From assembly GCA_015680685.1 (NCBI GenBank), contig MNCI01009376.1, positions 357,477 through 421,476 on the forward strand: 64,000 bases of DNA. The letters run 5' to 3'. Shown in pieces: positions 56,126 through 64,000 of this stretch (positions are counted from its first letter, which is position 1; the number at the start of each line of letters is the position of its first letter). The DNA is from Gnetum montanum. Lineage: Eukaryota; Streptophyta; Gnetopsida; Gnetales; Gnetaceae. The position numbers were made by a program, and so were the translations under genes. The notes beneath the pieces are model-generated. The model saw nothing but the letters and a program-made list of their open reading frames with translations, did not search any database and was not told where the DNA came from.

Positions 56126-57053
56126 TGATGAGTCATGAATTTGCTGGCTATGATATCACGGTGATATTGCAGTGGCTATGATATCGCTGCCATGATATCA
56201 CAGCCATGGTATCGCATGGGCTGCGATATCACGTATGCGATATCACATCAGACACAATATCGCATACACGATATCGCAACAGCTGTGATATCGTGTACGC
56301 GATATCGTAGCCTGCCTCAATTTCTATAAATAAGAGGCAACTTTCCTTATTCTAGCATCTAGTTTTTAGTCCCTTAGTGAAACTCTAGTAGTTTTTTCCC
56401 TCCAGAGATAGAATATTTTCCAGTGCCTGCCCGCAGTGTGGTGATTGTAATTGTATGACATCCTTTATTCGAGTGTGACGTACTTGGACATGCACATGAC
56501 CGAAAATAAAGATTGAGATTACTTCATCATTGCAACATTCACTTAGATTAATTATTTAATTAATTTTTATTTACTACTTTCCTAGTTAATCTCTCTCTCC
56601 CTTATCTCATGTTAAAACACAGAATGAGTACGACTTGATTACGAACATTTAAGAGTGACTACTTGGTAACCCAGTGGCGTACCTAGGATCTGTGCTTGGT
56701 AATCCCAGTGGTAGTCATGCACGAAGTCCAAGATGTGTACAGATAATCAAGGAACAAATGCTCATCGCACTTAGGCTAGTTTAGATTCTCTTACCCTTTC
56801 TCTCTTAGCTTAGATAATATTACTTTCCATTTCCTTCAGGAGTAGCATTAGATTAGAAACCCATCATACACCTCACTCTAAACTAAACCATATGTGACAA
56901 AGCTAATACTAGTCCAGATGAGAAGATAGCGAACTGCGACCTAATGTTAACTATCTAGATGCCATAACTAGTCCGTCTATGGAATTCAACTAGATCACAC
57001 GTGTAACGCTCGTATTTGTATGGTTGAGTGTAGAGGTACCTTGCCACTCATCA
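56126..57053 (+). repeat. 3' LTR of element B (928 bp)
   Basis: It starts TGATGAGTCATG, ends CCACTCATCA and is followed by the CTAAT duplication. It is more complete than the 5' copy. The AATAAAGAT signal is at about 56504. Confidence 0.9.
56150..56332 (+). promoter_or_regulatory. GATATC palindrome cluster and TATA box, 3' LTR of B
   Basis: It is the densest cluster in the window: eight exact GATATC sites plus several one-base variants in about 165 bp, commonly as GCGATATC or GATATCGC. CTATAAATA lies at 56324-56332. Confidence 0.7.
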
Positions 57054-57058
57054 CTAAT
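57054..57058. repeat. Target-site duplication of element B, right (CTAAT)
   Basis: It is identical to 50273-50277. Confidence 0.9.
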
Positions 57059-59015
57059 GATGTCCCCAAAGAGGCTCAAAATGCCTCATATGCTAAATTA
57101 CTGAAGCCACTAGCACCAAAGAAATAGGCTGGTGACACACTAGAGCCTAAGTAAGAACAAACAGTTGGGCCCATTACACCTTAAATAATTGGGCCTAACC
57201 AACTTTTGGACATGAGGCCCAATCAACAATAGGAAGCAGGACCCAGCACGCAACCCATAGGCCAGTAAGACCAACCACCACCATTGCCGCAAGACTATCG
57301 ATTGTTGATGAGCCATCTCAAGGCCATCGTAGAATTGATCAATTGGGGAATTCGTGATGGGGCTAACCTCTTCAAGGTCATTCATGATGTCGTACAACCC
57401 ATGGTCTTAATTTATCATGCACGAGGTGAGGTTTTTATACAAACAAGAGGAGGGGAATCACATTGGTCACAGCAGATCTTTGGAAACATTACATCTTTTC
57501 AAGTGTAATTAGAAACTAGTGAAGGTGACACAGTAGTGGTTATGCAACACCAGGATGCAGCTAGAGTAGCAAAAGTGGTCATAGACCACATCAAAGAATC
57601 ATTCAATATCCTTGTTGTGCCACTGGTAGATCTCACAATAGCATTTGATGCTCAAAGCTTAGCCAGTCCCTCAATGACTTCTATAGATCATGAGGATGTT
57701 TTGGATTAGTTACTACAAATAGGACAAGTGATGACATCCTTGTTTTGACATCTCTCAAGATGTCATAGCAACACAATCATATGTCATCTCCATAAAAGAA
57801 AAGCTGGTCATGGTAGAGGTTAGGGCCAAACATGTAGAGGATGAGTTGAAAAGACTCCAAGAGAAGTTTGTCATCCTACAAACTACACAGCGGGATTCAT
57901 CTTAGTTTATCCTAGCCAACCAGCTAGAGTCATTTCGAACAGAGTAGCTAAATAAATTGTTAGAAAAGAATAAAAGGGTGGCAAGGGAAAAAGAGAAGGC
58001 TGATTAGGATGCTTCAAAGGCACAAGCCCAAACATATGCACATGCCAAAGCACTTAAAGCCTTACAAGAAGAAAATAAACACCTTGTCACTGAAAGTCTC
58101 CAATTGACCACAATCGAAAAATAGAAGAATGTTCTCAAGGAGAATTTCTAGCAAATGTGAGAATAATTAATAAGTGTCAACCAAGACATAAATTGCTTAG
58201 CTAGAGAAAAACAGAACCATCTTAATGGAGGAGGCACAGGTAATCCGTTATAAGATGGCTATTGAAATAAGCACGTGCCAAAATAAGGCTAAGCAACATG
58301 AGAAGCTAAAGAAACACTTTTGAGATCAAGTGGGGATGTACAAGAAAATCATTAAAAAAAGAAATCTATATGGCCAAGACCCATATCAACACTCTCAATT
58401 GTAAGAATGCTAACTAGTGGACCATACTAGGTACTTATGCCTTTGCCCACCAAGTAGAACTAATGAACTAGGACCTGCAAATCTAAGATCTCACTGAGTA
58501 CATGGAATTGGCAAGCCTGCAATATGCTAACTTAGCCATGTTGATAGCAGGACACCCGAGCACAAAATTGGAGAAGCAAGTAGTAGGCACCTATGCCAAG
58601 TATGAAGCAGAATTTGCAGAACACAAAAAGACACTACAAAAATTAGAGGTAGTAAATTCTAAGTTAGAGGTGGTTAAGGTTAGCTACCAAGGGCAAAAAG
58701 ATGTCGTGGCAAATTTGGCTCAACAACTCATAGATTATCAAGAATGTAGAGACAAAGCCAGAGCCTACAAAGAGGAACAATGGTTGTTTGTGAGTTGGTA
58801 CGTTAAACCCAATCAGATGTTTTCGCAACTATCGTACCCATGGAAGGTGTTGACTTCATCAAATATTAGAACATCAGCATGGATGGCACATGATCCCTGA
58901 ACCAAAGAGGAAAAGCTTCAAGTGCTCCTTCAGAGACATCCATTTCCAAAGCCTGGAGCACAAGATAAGGGAAAGAGGCCTATGGAGAAGCCACCACCAC
59001 TAGGACCCACATGAG
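57059..59015 (+). pseudogene. ORF2 of element A, C-terminal part
   Basis: This continues the frame broken by element B (DVPKEAQNASYAKLLKPLAP). A Pro/Gln-rich linker follows, then LLMSHLKAIVELINWGIRDG, a long helical region with several stops (LNKLLEKNKRVAREKEKAD, ALQEENKHLVTESL), and a clear coiled-coil block at 58502-58800 (HKKTLQKLEVVNSKLEVVK, VVANLAQQLIDYQECRDKA). It ends with the Pro-rich PGAQDKGKRPMEKPPP before the 3' LTR. The coiled coil suggests oligomerisation. It has no similarity to pol that I can see and is not functional as it stands. Confidence 0.62.
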
Positions 59016-59194
59016 TTCGAACAATTTTGTCTTTTGTATTCTGTGTTGGTGTCCTAATTTTGTTTTGTTTAATTTCACACCGTGGCATGAAGTAATGCAT
59101 AGTTAATCAATAATCACGTACCTATCCACTATGTAATCAAATGAACTCATTCTCATTTTGATTGTTAGACTTGAGGATGAGTTTTTATTTAGTC

Positions 59195-59203
59195 ATGGGG
59201 GTA
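59195..59203 (+). promoter_or_regulatory. Polypurine tract of element A
   Basis: ATGGGGGTA directly precedes the 3' LTR start TGATGAATC. Confidence 0.6.
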
Positions 59204-60067
59204 TGATGAATCACGGTTTGCTAGGTCCCAATATCGGATACTCAATATGGAGTACACAATATTGCAACTTGGATAACGATATTGAATACACAATATCATG
59301 ATTCCTATGTTGGCCTATAAATATAGTATTTAGGCACATAGGAAGGGAGTTAGTTGGTAAGTCTCTAAGGTAGAGTCTTTTCGTCAGTTTTGAGTTAGTT
59401 TTCAGTTCCTTCCCAAGTGCATGCTCGCAGTGTGATAATTGTAATTATATGGAACCTTTGTTCAAGTGTGACATACTTGGACACACACACAATTGGCAAT
59501 AAAGATCAAGATTACTCAATCATTGCAGCATTCACTTAGTTTTAAATTGTTTAATTTTTAATTATTATTTATTTATTTCTTAATTAATATTTCTTTATCA
59601 TTATTTACTATTGCTATTATTAATGCGAAATGGATATGTCTTAATCATGAACATTTAAGTGTAACTACTTGGTAACCCAGTAGCGTATCTAATAGTGCTC
59701 AAGTAATATGCACTTGATAACCCCAAAAGTAGTACATGAGGTCTAAGATGTGTGTGGATGGTTAAGGACAAATGCTCATCGCACTTAGGCTAGCTTAGAT
59801 TTTATTTTTCATTATCTCTTAGTTCAATCAACATTATTTCTCATTGTCCCTAGAAGTAGCCTAGTGTTATAAATCACATCATACACCTCACTCTAGACTA
59901 AATCATACGTGACAAAGCAAATACTAGTCCTAGTGGAAAGATAGCGAACTACGATCAATGTGTAACTATCTAGGTGCCACAACTATTTTTTCTACGGAGT
60001 TCAACCGGATCGCGCGTACACGCTTGTATTCGTATGATTGAGCGTAGGGGTACCTTTCCACTCATTA
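59204..60067 (+). repeat. 3' LTR of element A (864 bp)
   Basis: It starts TGATGAATCACGG and ends CCACTCATTA, where the final CA has decayed to TA. TATA is at 59314-59323. Its GATATC cluster (59229-59300) is partly decayed to AATATC, AATATG and GATATT. Confidence 0.88.
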
Positions 60068-60139
60068 GAATTTAATCAACATCACATGTGAACACTCATA
60101 TCTCATATGGTTGGGTGTTGGATACTCCATTGCTCATCA
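60068..60139 (+). repeat. 5' LTR of element C, last part
   Basis: It runs from GAATTTAATC through 'cactcatatctcatatggttg' to TTGCTCATCA. It aligns with the last 70 bp of the A and B LTRs and is directly followed by a PBS, completing the LTR begun at 43199. Confidence 0.72.
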
Positions 60140-60140
60140 T

Positions 60141-60158
60141 TGGCACTGTTTTCAAGGG
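60141..60158 (+). promoter_or_regulatory. Primer-binding site, tRNA-Asp type (element C)
   Basis: TGGCACTGTTTTCAAGGG is a decayed tRNA-Asp PBS, recognised mainly by its position after CTCATCA and its likeness to the B copy. Confidence 0.55.
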
Positions 60159-60280
60159 CAAGTCAATGTTATGCTAAGTAATTGATTTTTCAAAGTTCAT
60201 TGTATCTTAAACTTAAAGTCAAAGCCAACAAACATAAGCAAAGCATACTTTTAACTCAAACCATATAAAAATTATAATAT

Positions 60281-61837
60281 GGCTTCACATAATGATCAAC
60301 CATCACATGATAAGAAAACAAGAAGCAGTGATAGAATTATTAATAAAGAGGAATGGAAGATGCCAATGTAAACATGAATCACTTATGCTTACATTGATCC
60401 ATATCATCTAGATTTTACTTTCATCTTCCATTAGGACAAGAAAATGAGGTGGAGAGACATGCAAGGCAACATAGTCCTACCTCCTGAACGTTCAACACTA
60501 AACATGTTACAAATTGCTCTAAGGAAAATGCATTTGGACTAGATTCATGAAAGGTATCATGTGACTCAACACATAACCAAACCCTATGAACCCACCAAGG
60601 AGCACATGAGAAAAGATGCTACCATGGAGATCAAACATATACATAGAAAATGGAAGCAAACTAACACTTCTGTTATCATAGAAGAACTTGAAGCTAATCA
60701 ATTCATTTTAGAACAACTCCACCAAAACCATGAGAAGCCTTCAAAGACACCTATCATCAAATTAGAGGAACCTATCAAAGCCCAACCTCATTCTACTCTA
60801 GTAGAGACACACAAGAGGAAGGCTACTGACTCAAGATACAATCAGGACTCTAGGCCAAGGGATCATGTTAAACCTTACAAGAGCCACAAAAGGAGAACTG
60901 GTTGACATTGTTCTTCTATCACCTCATTTGCCTCATCACGATCGTTAGAGGACTTTGATAGTAGAGGGCACAAATACTGAGACTTTGATAGGGATGAAAG
61001 ACGAACTCATGGTTATCATGATAGATACTCAAGGTACTCTAATTTAGAAGATGAAGAGCATGAAAGAAAGAAAAGAAGAGATAAAAGAGAGGATTAAGAA
61101 AGGCATGATCATAAATGGGGTCATCGCTACAACAAAGCATATGAACCCAAACACGATGATGAACCTCTTATGGAAACCCAAACTATGATAAATATTTAGG
61201 AAGCTATCTATACACCAACTAGGCACATGAGAGATACCTAAATCAAATAACTAGACATGAAAAATATTCCATGATTGAAGGTTGTTACAATGTTGATCCC
61301 TAGCATCACCTTCAAGCATTTCACGATGCCTATGTCCTTCAAAACATAGAGAGTGATTGGCATAAATTAAAACTATTTTCTAGAAGACTTATGAAGAAAG
61401 CCAAAAGATGGTAGAGGTCACTAGAAACTAAATCCATCAGACATTGGAGTACCATGCTTGAAATATTTAATGATAAATATCAAACCTATTTATGAGTGTC
61501 AAACTAAGAAAAAAATCTAGAATTGAAAACAAGGGACTCATGAGATCCTTGATGCAGTAATGGGAAGATATTATTCATTGTTATATAGATGCCTAGTCCA
61601 TGGATTTTTATAAAAGGAATAGCTTAGGCACATCATAGATGGGTTGAGAAGCAAAACAAAAAAGACCCTTGGGGTTTATGCCTAGGGAAGATTAACATAA
61701 CTAACTACACATTAGAGTCAAAGACTCATCGACCAAGTGACCAAAGAAGAAGGAGAACTCAAAAAGAGGGATCAACTAAAAAATATAATAGAGATCCATC
61801 AATCCAAAAGAGAGATGCATGGTTGTGTGATACACAG
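60281..61837 (+). pseudogene. ORF1 (gag-like) of element C
   Basis: The likely start is MASHNDQPSHDKKTRSSDRI at 60281. A charged N-terminal region (HIHRKWKQTNTSVIIEELEA, HKRKATDSRYNQDSRPRDHV, DEEHERKKRRDKRED) is followed by the gag-like core in broken frames: TRHMRDT, LDMKNIP, HIIDGLRSKTKKTLGVYA and VTKEEGELKKRDQL. The core and the PTRHxxD..LDMKNIP order are closest to element D. It is cut at 61837 by element F. Multiple stops are present. Confidence 0.68.
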
Positions 61838-62866
61838 TGATGAGTGGTGAGGTACCCCTACACTCAACCATACGAAATGAGCATAGCACGCGCTATCCGA
61901 TTGAACTCTGCAGACTAAATGCCTAAACGCCCCATGGAACACTTGGGGTTAATCATTCGTTGTCTTCTCAGACTTACTTGTTGTTGTCACGGTGTATGGT
62001 TAAGTAAGTCCGAGGTATATGATTTTTATGGTCTTTTATGGTTTTTCTCCTATGCTATGAGGGTGAAGGGTTGAGAGAGCTAACTAACTCTAACTAAGGA
62101 ATAAGTCTAAATTAACTAGCATCAGCATCCATTCCCACTTACCGTACACACCCTGAACTATGCAACTATGGCTACCAAACACTAATCGTTACTGAGATTA
62201 CCACACGTAATGCACGTGCTTAAAGTGGTCGTACTGAGGTACTTAACTAGCCTAAACGTGATGAGCAGCCGATTCCTGTACCGTCCGAAATCATCGGTCT
62301 CCGACTGGAAGGAAACAGAAACCGGGGGATCACCGAACATGCACAGAAGACCCTACCTTCGCTTGAGGACAAGCTGGAATTAACGAAGGTAGAGTACCTT
62401 GAGTGGTCCGCACGCGAATCAGGCAAGGATTTCCCTGAACGTACACCGAAGTGCTATACGCTGGGTTATATGTAAACAACGTAACTGATGTAAAATGAGG
62501 CGTAAACGGCGTAACTGATGTAAACAAAGCGTAAACATACCAGAGCGTAAACAGCAAACATGCAACAATAAATGGAAAACTGTAACAGATTTTAGGAAGA
62601 AAATGCAGCAATATTATTGTAAGGTGAGAGTTACAATGCACCGGTCTAACGCAGTTGTGGCTTTCACACAAGGCGGACGAATAGCCCCAGTGGATGCAAG
62701 GATGACTGTGTGCTGGTTCAAACTGCAGGCACAACGTAGAGGCTATATGCTCAGCGTACAGGGTTGAGGTCCAACGTATAAAGTTCTCTGCTCTGATTCC
62801 TAGTGTCTCTATTTTTCTCTCTGGTTTGCCCCAAATTTTCCAACCCCAATCTAATGAAAAATTAGG

Positions 62867-62875
62867 GTTTTTATA
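62867..62875 (-). promoter_or_regulatory. TATA box of LTR F
   Basis: On the minus strand it reads CCAGTATAAAAACCCTAA, placed after the repeat array as in the other LTRs. Confidence 0.55.
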
Positions 62876-62989
62876 CTGGTTTAAACATTAGACTTGGGTT
62901 GGATGACACGTGGCATGTTGACTGGGCACGAAAGAATAAAATTTTACAAGTGTTCAACATGCTGCATCTACTGGGTGTATGCGTTGTAT

Positions 62990-63420
62990 CTTGTGGACGT
63001 TGACTCTAGGCATATACATTGGGCATGCAGGACATATACGCTGGGTGTATACGCTGGATGGTCAGGACATATACGCTGGGCATATACACTGAGAATGTAT
63101 ACTTTGTCTGCTAGGCATATACGCTAGGCGTACACGTATACGCTGATGGTTGCTTTGTTCGTGTGAATTGCTACCTTGTATTAAATCTTATTCTGCAGTA
63201 TTGTTTCCATGCCTTCTTCAAGGATTGCATGCTGGGCATATACACTAGTCGTATAGGCTGAGCGTACTTGTGAGGCGTGTACGCTGGGTGTATACGTTGA
63301 GAAATGTGACCTTGAGCATATACGCTGGGCGTATACGCTGAAAATGTGAACTTGGGTGTATACGCTGAGAATGTGAACTTGGGTGTACACATTGGGCGTA
63401 TACGCTGAGAATGTATACTT
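62990..63420 (-). repeat. GTATACGC-type tandem array in U3 of LTR F
   Basis: Tandem variants of GCGTATACGCTGAGAATGT and GCATATACGCTGGG occur in two blocks (about 63.0-63.15 and 63.23-63.42 kb). I count about eight GTATAC palindromes and five GCATATAC words (63010, 63080, 63115, 63236, 63316). Spacing is about 12-30 bp. Confidence 0.75.
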
Positions 63421-63582
63421 AGTGAAAACTAAGTATCTTGATCTCCGAAGTTGCCATGTTTGATACCAGATGTCGCCGTGGTTGTCTGTGGGTCCTAGGG
63501 ACCTGCTTCTTCTTGAATTCAACTCCGCTTGAAGCTATCTGTGAGGCCCTCAAGCTTCAGTCATGTTGGGGAGCATCATGAC

Positions 63583-63909
63583 TTAGCTCGATTCTTGTTG
63601 GAGAAGTACTAAGCTCAGAATTTTGTGGTGTTTCATTGACCCCTCTTTGTTGACGCTTGGAGGAATCGACTCGAGAAGCGTCGACAAAGAAGTACAAAAC
63701 ACCACAAGCAACTTAGTAGCATTGTCCTTCAACACTTGGTCAGATGTCATCGCACCGTGTTCAATAGTACATGGGATTGGGGAAATGAAGTTTGTAGCTG
63801 GATAGGGAAATGAAAATTGTGGGGATTGGGACCTAATCAAGGAATTGTGCATGGTAAAGGGGATGCTCTGGTGTGTATACGGGTCATGCTGATCTTTGTC
63901 AATAGCCAT
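63583..63909 (-). CDS. Unidentified ORF, possible end of an element F protein
   Basis: An open minus-strand frame of 108 codons (MAIDKDQHDPYTHQSIPF to LVLLQQESS) overlaps the proposed LTR end and the inverted repeat. It is Pro/Ser/His-rich in its first half, reminiscent of ORF1 tails in A and B, but has no recognisable motif. It may be chance, or the C-terminus of the last ORF of F. Confidence 0.25.
   Translation of the reverse strand: MAIDKDQHDPYTHQSIPFTMHNSLIRSQSPQFSFPYPATNFISPIPCTIEHGAMTSDQVLKDNATKLLVVFCTSLSTLLESIPPSVNKEGSMKHHKILSLVLLQQESS
63622..63708. repeat. Imperfect long inverted repeat
   Basis: The left arm TTGTGGTGTTTC..CTTTGTTGACGCTT pairs with the right arm AAGCGTCGACAAAG..AAACACCACAA around a loop of about 16 bp. 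Confidence 0.7.
63636..63650 (-). promoter_or_regulatory. Putative polypurine tract of element F
   Basis: On the minus strand it reads CAAAGAGGGGTCAA before TGAAACACC. It is the only purine-rich tract at a suitable place, so the call is tentative. Confidence 0.35.
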
Positions 63910-64000
63910 TGTTTAGTAGACTCAGAATCAAGACATGAGATGTGCATCCTTTGGCAGAACAAGACTCTTGTTTAGTGTTTAAGAGGACTTGTTGGCCACG

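Larger units (their letters stand above)
50278..57053 (+). mobile_element. Asp-primed non-autonomous element B, inserted in A
   Basis: LTRs are at 50278-50897 and 56126-57053, with a perfect 5-bp TSD (CTAAT), an Asp PBS, ORF1 (51.04-53.33 kb), a spacer, a shortened ORF2 (55.44-55.97 kb) and a polypurine tract. Deleting B plus one TSD copy restores the ORF2 frame of A. It has no pol genes. It is the innermost and so the youngest of the three nested elements. Confidence 0.9.
44018..60067 (+). mobile_element. Asp-primed non-autonomous element A, interrupted by B
   Basis: LTRs are at 44018-44925 and 59204-60067, the PBS at 44927-44944, ORF1 at 45.06-47.4 kb, an internal promoter-like region at 48.8 kb, ORF2 at 49.69-50.277 kb continuing at 57.059-59.0 kb, and a polypurine tract at 59195-59203. 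No protease, RT, RNase H or integrase is present in either half. Element B sits inside ORF2. Confidence 0.82.
43199..61837 (+). mobile_element. Asp-primed non-autonomous element C, interrupted by A and F
   Basis: The LTR (43199-44017 plus 60068-60139), PBS (60141-60158) and ORF1 (60281-61837) are in order once element A (44018-60067) is removed. The rejoined LTR would be about 885 bp, close to the 860-930 bp of its relatives. The 3' half has been separated by inverted element F at 61838 and lies beyond the window. Confidence 0.75.
61838..63635 (-). repeat. 3' LTR of inverted element F (about 1.8 kb)
   Basis: On the plus strand it starts TGATGAGTGGTGAGGTACCCC, the reverse complement of the family LTR end. 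Inner landmarks (61.86-62.26 kb) also match the other LTRs in reverse, for example 'taccaaacactaatcg' and 'gattaccacacgtaatgcac'. U3 lies to the right: a minus-strand TATA box at 62867-62875, then a long GTATAC-type repeat array to about 63.42 kb. The outer end is set at 63635 because TGAAACACC there follows a polypurine-like tract; this end is tentative. The base composition is richer in CpG than the rest of the window. Confidence 0.6.

Noticed and set aside
44018-60067. One very long LTR element with two gag genes
   Set aside because: LTR pairing and the CTAAT duplications show two separate elements, B nested in A.
62990-63420. Possible CRISPR-like array
   Set aside because: Units are degenerate, spacing is short and irregular, no unique spacers exist and the context is a plant LTR.
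63181-63522. Overlapping minus-strand ORFs with repeated YTP/FSAY/YAQ peptides
   Set aside because: They are translations of the GTATACGC tandem array in U3 of LTR F, not a repeat protein.
1-64000. tRNA, rRNA or organellar insertions
   Set aside because: No cloverleaf with intact A/B boxes, rRNA core sequence or plastid/mitochondrial gene was recognised by reading; a tRNAscan or Infernal run would be decisive.

Overview
The window is plant nuclear DNA made almost entirely of decayed, nested retrotransposons. It suggests a seed plant with a large, repeat-rich genome. I infer this from L1-type LINE, Ty1/copia and Ty3/gypsy remains, tRNA-Asp and initiator-Met primer-binding sites, AT-rich composition, abundant C-to-T type decay, and fragments of plant AP2 and aldehyde oxidase genes. 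The species cannot be named; a gymnosperm is possible but is only a guess. I see no intact host gene, tRNA, rRNA, organellar gene or CRISPR array.

Left part (1-18.6 kb). An Asp-primed non-autonomous LTR element (D, minus strand) runs off the left edge and sits in the 3' LTR of a copia-like element (E1, minus strand), whose second ORF survives as a pseudogene. A processed-looking AP2-domain pseudogene follows (5.3 kb). Then comes an L1-type LINE on the minus strand (6.3-10.9 kb) with ORF1, endonuclease, RT and zf-RVT remains. At 12.36-18.09 kb a complete but non-autonomous copia-like element (E2, minus strand, with TSD, PBS, PPT and two LTRs) splits an aldehyde oxidase pseudogene that resumes at 18.09 kb and ends at its C-terminus at 18.635 kb.

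Middle part (18.6-43.2 kb). It holds a third E-family fragment (20-21.9 kb), a degenerate satellite-like array (24.5-26.4 kb), a young 298-bp tandem duplication (26.66-27.25 kb) and a gypsy pol remnant (27.4-28.6 kb). A gypsy element H (about 31-41.4 kb) has gag, protease, RT, RNase H and integrase remains. Its leader region also holds a decayed spliced gene on the minus strand and a 44-bp minisatellite.

Right part (43.2-64 kb). Three related Asp-primed elements are nested: C contains A, and A contains B. B has a perfect 5-bp TSD. An inverted relative (F) has landed in C and runs off the right edge. A and B have a gag-like ORF1 and an unrelated ORF2 but no protease, RT or integrase, so they must have been mobilised in trans.

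The most unusual theme is architectural. In the Asp-primed LTRs a cluster of short palindromes (GATATC in A-D, GTATAC-type in F) lies upstream of the TATA box; the E LTRs carry AGATGTCT/AGACATCT arrays in U3. In A and E2 a similar cluster recurs inside the element just before ORF2, as if ORF2 had its own U3-like promoter. ORF2 of the two families also appears distantly related although they use different primer tRNAs.
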